From Neotamlana sedimentorum (GTDB lineage Bacteria; Bacteroidota; Bacteroidia; Flavobacteriales; Flavobacteriaceae): DNA of 64,000 nucleotides. Of the stretch, positions 45,372-54,750 are shown piece after piece. The DNA is taken from the NCBI RefSeq assembly GCF_000943565.1, contig NZ_JTDW01000013.1, positions 51,977 to 115,976 of the forward strand. The letters run 5' to 3'. The position numbers and the translations under genes were made by a program. The notes under the pieces are model-generated. The model was not told the origin of the DNA and ran no database searches. It saw only the letters and a program-made list of their open reading frames with translations. Position 1 is the first letter of the stretch, and every line of letters starts with the position of its first letter.

Positions 45372-48300
45372 GATTTTTTTCGGCATATATAATACGATCC
45401 AAAAAAATAAAACTCTTGGTTTTACGGGTTTTTTAATACTGTTGTTAGGCTTAATTTTTGTGTCAACTAAAATTGAGTTTGAAGAAGATATTACCAAACT
45501 TATTCCAATAAATAAAGGCAACGAAAACGCTAGTAAAGTGTTTAAGTCGATGAAGTTTGCCGATAAAATTATAGTAAATATAGCTTTAGAAAATGAAGGC
45601 AATGTAAATGATTTAACCGCATTTGCCGATGCTTTTTTAGATAGTTTAAATGCAACTTCTAGTCAATATGTTGATAATATTCAGGGTAAAATTGATGATG
45701 AAGCCACCGTAAACACACTCGACTTTGTTTACAACAATTTACCACTTTTTTTAAATGCTGAAGATTATAAAACTATTGAAAACAAATTAAGACAAGATAG
45801 TTTAGCGGCCATTACTAAAAATAACTACAAAACCTTGGTGTCGCCTTCGGGAATTGTTTTAAAGAAAACCATAGTAAAAGATCCTTTAGGTTTATCTTTT
45901 TTAGGATTGAAAAAACTACAAAGTTTAAGTCTTGGAAACGATTTTAATTTGTCTAATGGTTATTTACTTACCGCCGATAAAAAACATATTTTGTTATTTA
46001 TTTCGCCAAAGTTAAAATCGAGTGAAACGGCACAAAATGCTAAACTTTCCGAAAATTTATATGCTATAGCAAATACCTTAAATTCAAGTTTTAAAAGTAA
46101 AGTTAGTGTCGATTATTTTGGGGGTGCATTAGTAGCTGTAGAAAACGCGAAACAAATAAAACACGATATACAGTTTACGGTTAGCATTACCTTAACTATA
46201 CTTTTGGTAATACTCATAATATTTTATCGTAAGCTCTTGCTGCCAATTATTTTGTTTGTTCCAACCATTTTTGGCGGACTTTTGGCAATTACCGTATTGT
46301 TTTTGTTCCGTGAAAAAATATCGGCTATTTCTTTAGGTATAGGTTCGGTTTTATTAGGTGTAACGCTAGATTATGCATTGCATATTCTTACTCATATTCG
46401 CGATAATAACAATATAAAATCGCTTTACAAAGAAATAACAAAACCAGTTTTAATGAGTAGTGTAACCACCTCGTTGGCTTTTTTCTGTTTGTTGTTTTTA
46501 GATTCGCAGGCGCTTCAAGATTTAGGCTTATTTGCAGGTGTGAGCGCTTTAGGAGCTTCTGTTTTTGCTTTGTTGTTAATTCCGCATTTATATAAAAAAT
46601 CTCAATCAAAAAAATATTCCAATACGGTTATTGATGCTTTTGCAAGCATAAATTTTCATAAAAATAAATTTGCTTTTATAGTTATTGCTTTGGCAATAAT
46701 GGTATCGTTATTTACCTATAATAAGGTTGGTTTTAATAAAGATTTAAGTAAGCTAAATTTTGAGCCGCCTAAATTAATGAAAGCGCAAAGTAATTTAGAG
46801 CAAATTACAAATGTGGCGTCAAAATCGGTTTATGTAGCGGCTCATGGTAATACATTAGAAGAGGCTTTACGAGTAAACGATTCCGTTTTTAATCTATTAA
46901 ATGGATTAAAGAAAAATAAAGAAATTATAGATTTTAGTTCGGTTGCAGCTTTGGTACAATCTAAAAAAAATCAGAATGAAAAAATAAAACAATGGCAGCA
47001 ATTTTGGAATGAAAACGATAAAGATTCAGTAAAATTAAATTTAATAGAAAGCGGTAAAACTTTAGGATTTAAGCCTGAAACGCATCAGAAATTTTATAAT
47101 TTAATTAATGAAGACTTTCAAGCTATTCAACCTTCGAAATTTTCAGAATTAAATGTTTTAAATGTTGATGATTTTATCAGCGAAAGCGAAAACTTCTATA
47201 CCGTATCATCTTTAGTAAAACTCGATGAAACTAATGTAGAAGCGTTTTCAAATCAATTTAAAACTATTGAAAATGTTGTAGTTATAGATAGAAAAGGCAT
47301 AAACGAACAATTTTTAGGTAACCTTAAAACCGATTTTAATCATTTAGTTTTATATTCTTTAATAGTAGTTGTTATCATTCTATTGCTGGCTTACAAGAGT
47401 TTTTCTTTAACCTTTATAACTGTTGTTCCAATTGCTTTAACATGGTTTGTAACCATTGGCTTAATGGGGCTTTTGGGTATTAAATTTAATATTTTTAATA
47501 TAATAATTTCCTCGTTTATTTTTGGTTTAGGCATCGATTATGGCATATTTATAACCAATGGATTATTGCATGAATATCGTACTGGAGAACCGGTGTTAAA
47601 CACCCACAAAACATCTATAATTTTATCTGTAATTACCACTATTTTAGGTGTTGGTGTGCTTATTTTTGCTAAACACCCTGCTTTATATACCATTTCGGTA
47701 GTGTCTTTAATTGGTATTTTATCGGCCATGATTATGGCATTTACTATACAGCCGCTATTGTTTAAACTATTAATAGGAAGTAAAACTTCTAGACCAAAAA
47801 CGGTGTTCGAGTTACTGCACAGCACCATGTCGTTTACGTATTATGGGTTGGGCACAATTTTGCTGTCGTTTGTAGCCACAATTATTATAAAATTACGTCC
47901 AGGGAAAAGAGAAGCCTATATGTTAGGGTTTCATAAATTTACGTCTCGCTTTTTAACCTCGGTGCTAAAATCCAATCCTTTCGTGCCAAAGCGAATCATT
48001 AATAATGTAGGTGAAGATTTTGAAAAACCTGCTGTAATTATAGCAAATCATACGTCGTTTTTAGATACTTTAACAATCGAAATGGTATCATCAAAAATTA
48101 TATTTTTGGTTAACGATTGGGTTTATAATTCGCCTGTTTATGCTCGTGCAATGAAATTAGCGGGTTATTTTCCTGTGTCCGATGGTATAGATAATGGACT
48201 CGAACAATTAAAAGAAAAAGTAGCACAAGGTTACAGTATTATGGTGTTTCCAGAGGGATCTCGCTCGTTTACAAATAAAATAAATAGGTTTCATAAGGGC

Positions 48301-49041
48301 GCATTTTATTTAGCAGAACAATTTAATTTAGATGTGTTGCCTATTATGATTCATGGGAATTCTGAAGTAAATTCCAAAGGCGATTTTATTATTAGAAAAG
48401 GAAAAATTACCATTAAAGTACTAGAACGAATAAAGGCTAATAATATTTCTTTCGGTGAAACAACCAGAGCAAGAACGAAGTTGATTAGTCAGCATTTTAA
48501 AACAGAATTTTTTAAGTTTAGAAAGGAAAGCGAAGATGCAACCTATTTTCATCATTTGGTGTTATGCGATTTTAGATATAAAGGCGATGCGCTTTACAAA
48601 TGGGTTAAAACAGATTTAAAAATCTATAAAAATCAGTATTATAAAATTTTACAACAGCTTCACGAAAGCAAACAAGTTTCTCATATTTCAGATAAAAACG
48701 GTCAGTTAGATTTTTTAATGGCATTAAATAATGCTTCACTAAAAATAGAAAGCTTTATTGAAGATGTAAGCGTTAGAAAAATTCTAGAAAATTCATATTT
48801 ATCGAATACACATTATAAAATTAATTATTCTGGTACTTTTGATGCCTTCAAAGAAAAACTAAGCACTTCAGAGGTGTTAATAATTGATTCAGAAATTGAT
48901 ATTCATCAATTAAAATCATTAGAAAATATTAAAACATTGGTACTGCTTAAAGAAAGTTGTACATTAAGCCAAATGTTAATTAAAACACATGGTTTTAACT
49001 TGTTTTTACAAGAAAAAGAGCTCGTTATATTAAAAAAATAA
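45364..49041 (+). CDS. MMPL transporter - PlsC acyltransferase fusion with degenerate methyltransferase-like tail
   Basis: This is a 1225-residue fusion. Residues about 15-820 are an RND/MMPL-type exporter with two sets of membrane helices and two large periplasmic loops. Residues about 860-1060 are a PlsC-like acyltransferase with NHTSFLD (His896/Asp901) and FPEGSRS (962-968). The last ~160 residues resemble the SAM-methyltransferase found in related trifunctional proteins, but the glycine-rich SAM loop reads HISDKNGQLDFLM (about 1107-1119), without GxGxG, so methyl transfer is doubtful. MMPL proteins in aryl polyene clusters are thought to export the product; fusion to an acyltransferase suggests acylation is coupled to export. 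Confidence 0.88.
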   Translation: MAKIFFGIYNTIQKNKTLGFTGFLILLLGLIFVSTKIEFEEDITKLIPINKGNENASKVFKSMKFADKIIVNIALENEGNVNDLTAFADAFLDSLNATSSQYVDNIQGKIDDEATVNTLDFVYNNLPLFLNAEDYKTIENKLRQDSLAAITKNNYKTLVSPSGIVLKKTIVKDPLGLSFLGLKKLQSLSLGNDFNLSNGYLLTADKKHILLFISPKLKSSETAQNAKLSENLYAIANTLNSSFKSKVSVDYFGGALVAVENAKQIKHDIQFTVSITLTILLVILIIFYRKLLLPIILFVPTIFGGLLAITVLFLFREKISAISLGIGSVLLGVTLDYALHILTHIRDNNNIKSLYKEITKPVLMSSVTTSLAFFCLLFLDSQALQDLGLFAGVSALGASVFALLLIPHLYKKSQSKKYSNTVIDAFASINFHKNKFAFIVIALAIMVSLFTYNKVGFNKDLSKLNFEPPKLMKAQSNLEQITNVASKSVYVAAHGNTLEEALRVNDSVFNLLNGLKKNKEIIDFSSVAALVQSKKNQNEKIKQWQQFWNENDKDSVKLNLIESGKTLGFKPETHQKFYNLINEDFQAIQPSKFSELNVLNVDDFISESENFYTVSSLVKLDETNVEAFSNQFKTIENVVVIDRKGINEQFLGNLKTDFNHLVLYSLIVVVIILLLAYKSFSLTFITVVPIALTWFVTIGLMGLLGIKFNIFNIIISSFIFGLGIDYGIFITNGLLHEYRTGEPVLNTHKTSIILSVITTILGVGVLIFAKHPALYTISVVSLIGILSAMIMAFTIQPLLFKLLIGSKTSRPKTVFELLHSTMSFTYYGLGTILLSFVATIIIKLRPGKREAYMLGFHKFTSRFLTSVLKSNPFVPKRIINNVGEDFEKPAVIIANHTSFLDTLTIEMVSSKIIFLVNDWVYNSPVYARAMKLAGYFPVSDGIDNGLEQLKEKVAQGYSIMVFPEGSRSFTNKINRFHKGAFYLAEQFNLDVLPIMIHGNSEVNSKGDFIIRKGKITIKVLERIKANNISFGETTRARTKLISQHFKTEFFKFRKESEDATYFHHLVLCDFRYKGDALYKWVKTDLKIYKNQYYKILQQLHESKQVSHISDKNGQLDFLMALNNASLKIESFIEDVSVRKILENSYLSNTHYKINYSGTFDAFKEKLSTSEVLIIDSEIDIHQLKSLENIKTLVLLKESCTLSQMLIKTHGFNLFLQEKELVILKK

Positions 49042-49051
49042 TCAAATTTAA

Positions 49052-50587
49052 ATGAAAGAACACTACGATGTAGTTATTGTTGGAAGCGGATTAGGAGGCC
49101 TTGTTAGTGCTATTATTTTGGCTAAAGAAGGCAAAAGCGTATGTGTTCTAGAAAAAAATCAACAGTTTGGTGGTAATTTGCAAACCTTTGTAAGAGATAA
49201 AACCATTTTCGATACAGGTGTGCATTATATTGGAGGTTTGGCTGAAGGACAAAATTTACACAAGTATTTCTCGTACATAGGTATCATGGATGGTTTAAAG
49301 CTTAAGCGTTTAGATATTGATGGTTTCGATGTGGTTAGTTTTGATAATTACGATGGCGAATTTCCTTATGCACAAGGCTACGATAATTTTAGAGAAAAAC
49401 TTATTGAAAAATTTCCAGAAGAAGAAAAAGCAATTATAGCCTATTGTGATAAAATGATAGAGGTTTGCCAAAAGTTCCCTTTGTATTCGGTAAAAAAAGG
49501 AAATCCGTATGACATAGAAATTTATCAAGAATCTGCAAAAGGATTTATTGATGCTTTAACAGATAACGAAAAGCTAAAAGGTGTTCTTGCAGGAACAAAT
49601 TATTTGTATGCAGGCTATAAAGAAAACACACCATTGTATGTGCATGCGCTATCGGTTAATTCGTATATAGAAAGCGCTTACCGTTGCGTAAATGGAGGAA
49701 GTCAAATAACTAAATTGCTTATTAAGCAGTTAAAATCGTTTGGAGGAGAAGCGTATAAAAACCATAAAGTAAGTCATTTTAAAACTGAAGAAGGCAGAGT
49801 TACAGAGGTGATTTGCGCAAACGGAAAAGTAGTAAGCGGAGATACATTTATTTCTAACATAGAGCCTAAGTTAACCTTGCAAATGTTGGGCGATAGCCCT
49901 TTAAAAAAGGCTTATGTAAACAGAATAAATTCAATAGAAAACACCATAGCGCCTTTTAGTTTGTATATTGTTTTTAAACCAGATAGTTTTAAATATTATA
50001 ACCATAATTTTTATCATTTTCGCGATGTAAATAAAATGTGGGATTCTCAAGATTATACTCAGGAAACTTGGCCAGAAGGTTATATGATGTCTTTTGGTGT
50101 TGGTAAAAATACCGAGGAATTTGCCGAATGCGTAACGGTTATGACCTACATGCGTTTTGATGAAGTTGAAAGCTGGAGCGATACCTTTAATACGGTAAAA
50201 GAGAAAAACGACCGAGGTGAAAGTTATGAAGCTTTTAAAACTAAAAAAGCTGAAAAATTAATAGACGAATTAGAGAAAAAATTCCCAAATATTAGAAGTT
50301 GTATTGCAGAATATTACACGTCCACACCGCTGTCGTACCGGGATTATATTGGCAGTCATAACGGGTCTATGTACGGTTATGTAAAAGATATAAACAAGCC
50401 ATTACAATCTATCGTTTCGCCTAAAACAAAAATAAAAAACCTGTATTTTACAGGGCAAAGTTTAAATATGCATGGCATTTTAGGCGTTACTATTGGAGGT
50501 GTTATAACCTGTTCGGAAATTTTAGGAATGGATTATTTGGTCGATAAAATTAACGAAGAAACACAAATATCTAAAACTGTAAACTAG
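49052..50587 (+). CDS. FAD-dependent oxidoreductase, phytoene desaturase (CrtI)-like
   Basis: The 511-residue flavoprotein begins YDVVIVGSGLGGLVSAIILAKEG and continues with FGGNLQTF, the dinucleotide-binding region of the CrtI/retinol saturase group. The C-terminal FAD contact is NLYFTGQSLNMHGILGVTIGG. No carotenoid genes are nearby, so in this cluster it probably desaturates or isomerises the polyene or modifies the resorcinol moiety. Confidence 0.87.
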   Translation: MKEHYDVVIVGSGLGGLVSAIILAKEGKSVCVLEKNQQFGGNLQTFVRDKTIFDTGVHYIGGLAEGQNLHKYFSYIGIMDGLKLKRLDIDGFDVVSFDNYDGEFPYAQGYDNFREKLIEKFPEEEKAIIAYCDKMIEVCQKFPLYSVKKGNPYDIEIYQESAKGFIDALTDNEKLKGVLAGTNYLYAGYKENTPLYVHALSVNSYIESAYRCVNGGSQITKLLIKQLKSFGGEAYKNHKVSHFKTEEGRVTEVICANGKVVSGDTFISNIEPKLTLQMLGDSPLKKAYVNRINSIENTIAPFSLYIVFKPDSFKYYNHNFYHFRDVNKMWDSQDYTQETWPEGYMMSFGVGKNTEEFAECVTVMTYMRFDEVESWSDTFNTVKEKNDRGESYEAFKTKKAEKLIDELEKKFPNIRSCIAEYYTSTPLSYRDYIGSHNGSMYGYVKDINKPLQSIVSPKTKIKNLYFTGQSLNMHGILGVTIGGVITCSEILGMDYLVDKINEETQISKTVN

Positions 50588-50595
50588 TTGTTGGC

Positions 50596-52269
50596 ATGAA
50601 ATTGCTATTCGGGCAAATAAATAAAGCGTTTTGCATATTAGCAGTACTTGTGCTTTTGGTTTCTTGTGGTGTATCAAAATCACTTCACGATAAGCCAAAT
50701 GTGTCTCAGTTTAATTCGGAAATACCAACTCGAAAAACTGTAAACGATTCAACTTTTGCTTTAGTCGATAACTATCTAACTAAAAACAAACAAGGCCAAT
50801 GGGAGTTGTTGGTTAGCGGAAATCCGTTGCAGTTAGGTTTAAAAACGGGGCGGCTAACCCAAGAGTTATTTGCTAAACAAGAAGCTTATTTTTTAGGAAA
50901 AGTAGAAACGATGGTACCCTCAAAATTTAAGCAGAAATTATTGCGCAAATTAATGGCATGGTACAACCGTAAAATGTATTTGCATATTCCTGAAGAATTT
51001 AAAACCGAAATTTATGGATTAGCCCAATACGCTGGTGATGATTACGATTATATTGCCGACGATTATTTGCGCATTTTGTACTTGCAAGGAGCACACGATA
51101 TTGGTCATGCCTTTCAAGATTTAGCTTTAGTTGGTTGTTCGTCGTTTGCGGTTTGGGGCGATAAAACCAGCGATGGCAGTATGCTAATAGCGCGGAATTT
51201 AGATTTTTATGCAGGCGACGATTTTGCAAAACAAAAAATAATAGCCTTTGTTAAACCCGAAAGTGGTTACAATTTTATGTCTGTAACTTGGCCAGGAATG
51301 ATTGGTGTTGTTTCTGGAATGAACGAAAAAGGCTTAACCGTAACAATAAATGCCGGAAAGTCTAAAATTCCTCTGGTGGCAAAAACACCAATTTCTATTT
51401 TAACACGCGAAATTTTGCAGTATGCTTCAAACATTGAAGAGGCTGTGGCTATTGCTAAAAAACGTCAAGTTTTTGTTTCAGAATCTATTTTTATAGGCAG
51501 TGCTGCAGATAAAAATGCGGTAACCATCGAGGTTTCACCTAAAAATTTCGGAGTGTATCAAGTGCCAAATTCTAATCAGTTAATTTGTACTAATCATTTT
51601 CAAAGTAACGCTTATAAAACCGATGAGCGTAATGCCGAACATATTCAAGAAAGCCACTCAAAATATAGGTACGAACGTTTACAAGAGCTTATAAATGAAA
51701 CCGATAAATTAACGCCAGAAAAGGCTGTTAATATGTTGCGTAATCGCGATGGTTTAAATAATTTGGCATTAGGTTATGGTAACGAGAAGGCATTAAACCA
51801 ATTGCTTGCGCATCATGGCGTTGTGTTTAAACCGGAACAAGGTTTGGTTTGGGTGTCTTCAAACCCTTATAATTTAGGTGAATTTGTAGCTTATAATTTA
51901 AATGAAGTTTTTACTGAAGCGGATTCAAGTTTTCAGTCGCATCAAACTTCAAAATTAAATATTGAAATCGACCCGTTTTTATATTCTGAAGCTTATAAAA
52001 ATTATGAAAATTATCGTGTTGAAAGTAGAAATTTATCCGAAGCAATATCAAATAACACACATATTAACACGAACGATTTAGAAGCTTTTAAGCAGTTAAA
52101 CCCCAATTTTTGGGAAGCGTATTATTTAGTAGGAAAGTATTTTTATGAAAAGAAATATTATACGGCTGCATTGCTTAATTTTGAAGCGGCCTTAACTAAA
52201 GAAGTTACAACGGTTCCAGACCAGGAGCGTATAAAAACGTATATTAAAAAAATAAAAAGGAAGTTGTAA
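50596..52269 (+). CDS. C45-family (acyl-CoA:6-APA acyltransferase-like) lipoprotein
   Basis: The 557-residue lipoprotein (lipobox LLVSC, Cys24) has an Ntn-hydrolase domain of the C45 autoproteolytic acyltransferase/hydrolase family. The predicted self-cleavage nucleophile is Cys181 in LALVGCSSFAVWG, followed by SMLIARNLDFY and later SVTWPGMIGVVSGMNEKGLTVTINA. The C-terminal ~100 residues look TPR-like (FWEAYYLVGKYFYEKKYYTAALLNFEAAL). This enzyme class cleaves or forms amide/ester bonds with acyl groups. On the periplasmic side it is a candidate for the final ester bond or for acyl exchange. Confidence 0.85.
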   Translation: MKLLFGQINKAFCILAVLVLLVSCGVSKSLHDKPNVSQFNSEIPTRKTVNDSTFALVDNYLTKNKQGQWELLVSGNPLQLGLKTGRLTQELFAKQEAYFLGKVETMVPSKFKQKLLRKLMAWYNRKMYLHIPEEFKTEIYGLAQYAGDDYDYIADDYLRILYLQGAHDIGHAFQDLALVGCSSFAVWGDKTSDGSMLIARNLDFYAGDDFAKQKIIAFVKPESGYNFMSVTWPGMIGVVSGMNEKGLTVTINAGKSKIPLVAKTPISILTREILQYASNIEEAVAIAKKRQVFVSESIFIGSAADKNAVTIEVSPKNFGVYQVPNSNQLICTNHFQSNAYKTDERNAEHIQESHSKYRYERLQELINETDKLTPEKAVNMLRNRDGLNNLALGYGNEKALNQLLAHHGVVFKPEQGLVWVSSNPYNLGEFVAYNLNEVFTEADSSFQSHQTSKLNIEIDPFLYSEAYKNYENYRVESRNLSEAISNNTHINTNDLEAFKQLNPNFWEAYYLVGKYFYEKKYYTAALLNFEAALTKEVTTVPDQERIKTYIKKIKRKL

Positions 52270-53562
52270 ATGATTCCCGATATAGAAAAAGCATTTCCAC
52301 AGGAAATAAAAGTTTTTCAAGAAGAAAAATTAAAAGCGTTGTTAGTTTATTTAAACGAAAATTCGGCTTATTATCAGCGTGTTTTTGCTGCAAATAATAT
52401 CGATGTTTCCAATATAAAAACCTTAGAAGATTTAATAAAAATACCAGTTACAACAAAGGACGAGTTACAAAAGTATAACGACGATTTTTTATGTGTGCCA
52501 AAACATAAAATTCGCGATTATGTAACCACCTCGGGTACTTTGGGCGATCCTGTAATTTTTGGTTTAACCGATAAAGATCTAGATCGTTTGGCTTATAATG
52601 AAGCCATTTCCTTTGCTTGCGCAGGTGTAAAAGAAGGTGATGTCGTGCAACTTATGACCACCATCGACCGCCGATTTATGGCAGGTTTAGCCTATTTTTT
52701 AGGTGTTAGAAAATTAGGAGCAACCATAATTCGTGTAGGCGCTGGTGTTCCAGAATTGCAATGGGATTCTATTTTAAAATTCAATCCTACCTATTTAATT
52801 GTGGTGCCATCGTTTTTATTAAAACTTATTGAATATGCCGAATCACACGGTATCGATGTTAATAAATCAGGAGTAAAAGGAGCAATTTGTATAGGTGAAT
52901 CGTTGCGAAATCAAGATTTTACCTTAAATACTTTAGCCGAAAAAATTACGGCAAAATGGGATATTAATTTGTATTCCACTTATGCTTCAACGGAAATGAA
53001 TACGGCATTTACCGAGTGCGAACATTCCAAAGGTGGACATCAACATCCAGAATTAATTATTACAGAAATTTTAGATGATAATAACAAGCCTGTGCCAACA
53101 GGCGAGGTTGGCGAATTAACCATTACAACTCTTGGGGTAGAAGGTATGCCATTATTGCGTTTTAAAACTGGCGATATGGTAAAAGCGCACACCGAAGCTT
53201 GTTTATGTGGGCGGACTACCACAAGGCTTGGTCCTGTTGTTGGTCGAAAAAAACAAATGATAAAATACAAAGGCACTACGTTGTATCCGCCAGCAATGGA
53301 TAATATTTTAAACGATTTTACCGAGGTTGAAAGTTACGTTATCGAGATAAGCCATAACAGTATTGGTACCGATGAGATTTGCATAAAAATAGCGACTACT
53401 AATAATTCTAAACATTTTTTAAACGCTATAAAAGATCATTTTAGAGCCAAACTTCGAGTGACTCCAAAAATAGAATTGCATCCAAAGGAAATAATAGAAA
53501 AAATACGCTTCCCAAAAATGAGCAGAAAGCCTGTTTTGGTTATTGATAATAGAAAAGCTTAG
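52270..53562 (+). CDS. AMP-binding ligase, phenylacetate-CoA ligase (PaaK)-like; coumarate activation
   Basis: The 430-residue adenylate-forming enzyme shows TTSGTLGDPVIF (P-loop like), YSTYASTEMNTAFTECEH, LLRFKTGDMVKAH and the hinge VVGRKKQMIKYKGTTLYPPAM. A Cys pair (CLCGRTT) may bind metal as in PaaK-like enzymes. With the ammonia-lyase at the other end of the operon, it most likely activates 4-coumarate for loading on CoA or an ACP. It begins directly after the preceding stop and closes the cluster. Confidence 0.88.
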   Translation: MIPDIEKAFPQEIKVFQEEKLKALLVYLNENSAYYQRVFAANNIDVSNIKTLEDLIKIPVTTKDELQKYNDDFLCVPKHKIRDYVTTSGTLGDPVIFGLTDKDLDRLAYNEAISFACAGVKEGDVVQLMTTIDRRFMAGLAYFLGVRKLGATIIRVGAGVPELQWDSILKFNPTYLIVVPSFLLKLIEYAESHGIDVNKSGVKGAICIGESLRNQDFTLNTLAEKITAKWDINLYSTYASTEMNTAFTECEHSKGGHQHPELIITEILDDNNKPVPTGEVGELTITTLGVEGMPLLRFKTGDMVKAHTEACLCGRTTTRLGPVVGRKKQMIKYKGTTLYPPAMDNILNDFTEVESYVIEISHNSIGTDEICIKIATTNNSKHFLNAIKDHFRAKLRVTPKIELHPKEIIEKIRFPKMSRKPVLVIDNRKA

Positions 53563-53573
53563 TTTTACTTTAG

Positions 53574-54323
53574 TTAAATAAGGCTTACCCCAGCAGAAAT
53601 ATACGGATTTAGGCTTGGGTCGGTAATATCTAGGTCTGTAACAATGGTGTCAATTTGTTTCAGGCTGCAAACATCGTAACTATGTCTTACATTTAACTTG
53701 TTAGATGTGGTAAGGAAAACGATTTTGTCCGAAGCATCAATCATTGCTTTTTTTATAAGTGACACTTCATAACCTTCGTCTGTAATGCCAGATTCTACAT
53801 CAAGTCCGCTAACACCCATAAAACAAACATCGGCTCTTATTTTAGATAGGTATTGAATAACATCAATTCCAATAGTAACCATGGAGTTTTTATAAATTTT
53901 ACCACCAATAAAAATGGTTTCCACCAACGGGTGTTCTGTTAATTGCATGGCAAGTGGTAAGCTATAGGTGAAAACGGTAAGTTTTAGGTTTTTTGGTAAA
54001 AGTTTAGCTAACATTAAGTTAGTAGTTCCTCCACTAATAATGATAACCATATTGTCTTCTAATAGAGAAATGGCCTTTTGTGCAATTCGAATTTTACTTT
54101 CTCTATTATAAATAACATCTTCATTATAATGATACAATTTTTGTATGTTAGATATAGCGCCACCGTGTACTTTAGTTATTAAACCTTTATTGTCTAATTC
54201 TTTAATATCACGCCTAATGGTATCTTCCGAAACATTTAATTTCTCAGATAAATAACTTGAGCTTACTTTCCGGTTTATACTAACTTCGTCAATAACTTTT
54301 TGTTGCCTCTCTTTTTTCTTCAT
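53574..54323 (-). CDS. DeoR/GlpR-family transcriptional regulator
   Basis: The 249-residue regulator has an N-terminal DeoR winged helix (VSSSYLSEKLNVSEDTIRRDIKELDNKGLITKVHGGAI) and a C-terminal DeoR sensor domain (ISGGTTNLMLAKLL, VETIFIGGKIYKNS, GVSGLDVESGITDEG) of the phosphosugar-binding isomerase-like fold. It is divergent from the susC at 54751, so it probably controls the muropeptide/amino-sugar locus, with a phosphorylated sugar as effector. Its gene converges on the pigment operon with an 11-base gap. Confidence 0.9.
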   Translation of the reverse strand: MKKKERQQKVIDEVSINRKVSSSYLSEKLNVSEDTIRRDIKELDNKGLITKVHGGAISNIQKLYHYNEDVIYNRESKIRIAQKAISLLEDNMVIIISGGTTNLMLAKLLPKNLKLTVFTYSLPLAMQLTEHPLVETIFIGGKIYKNSMVTIGIDVIQYLSKIRADVCFMGVSGLDVESGITDEGYEVSLIKKAMIDASDKIVFLTTSNKLNVRHSYDVCSLKQIDTIVTDLDITDPSLNPYISAGVSLI

Positions 54324-54750
54324 AGAAATAGCTTCTTAAAATAAGAATATGATAAAACTTTAGTTAAGGTTTTTAAAATAAGCAAAAAAATGCATGTTCC
54401 GATTTTCATATATGCAATTTTATTAAAAATTGTATATAATTTATGACTTTTAGTTAAATTTTAAGAAAAATGTAAAATATAAATAATCTTTTATAGACTT
54501 TTTTTAGACGTATTAATGTGTTTTACCTTTAATCTCCTTTTTTTTCTTAAAGAACACTGCTATAAAAATCGTTTTTTCTGCTTTTTTAAATTTTACTATT
54601 CATAAAAATAAAGGTATTTGTAATATTTTACCCTCTATTTGAAGGTTTTTTCAATTAAAACTGTTAAAACTTGCATTTTTTTGCATGTAAATTGCGGTTT
54701 TTGAGCTTGTTTTTTATATTTTTAACTAAATAACTAAAATCTTAATCCTT
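54324..54750. promoter_or_regulatory. Divergent control region between DeoR gene and susC
   Basis: This 427-base AT-rich gap holds the promoters of both genes. GCAAAAAAATGCA (54382-54394) and its exact reverse complement TGCATTTTTTTGC (54672-54684) form an inverted pair about 290 bases apart, one near each gene. TTGCAT occurs at 54671 and 54681, one helical turn apart, with TTGCGG following at 54692. An imperfect inverted repeat (54409-54438) lies upstream of the regulator gene. A possible susC promoter is TTG at 54692 with TATATTTT at 54715-54722. Confidence 0.6.

Noticed and set aside
49052..50587. Carotenoid phytoene desaturase
   Set aside because: No crtB, crtY or crtZ genes occur in the window; the gene is embedded in the pigment operon with polyketide functions.
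54340..54740. TTTAGTTAA / TTAACTAAA elements repeated in the DeoR-susC gap as operators
   Set aside because: Similar AACTAAA-rich strings precede many genes here (for example before 6414, 9197 and 60604) and probably reflect AT-rich leaders.
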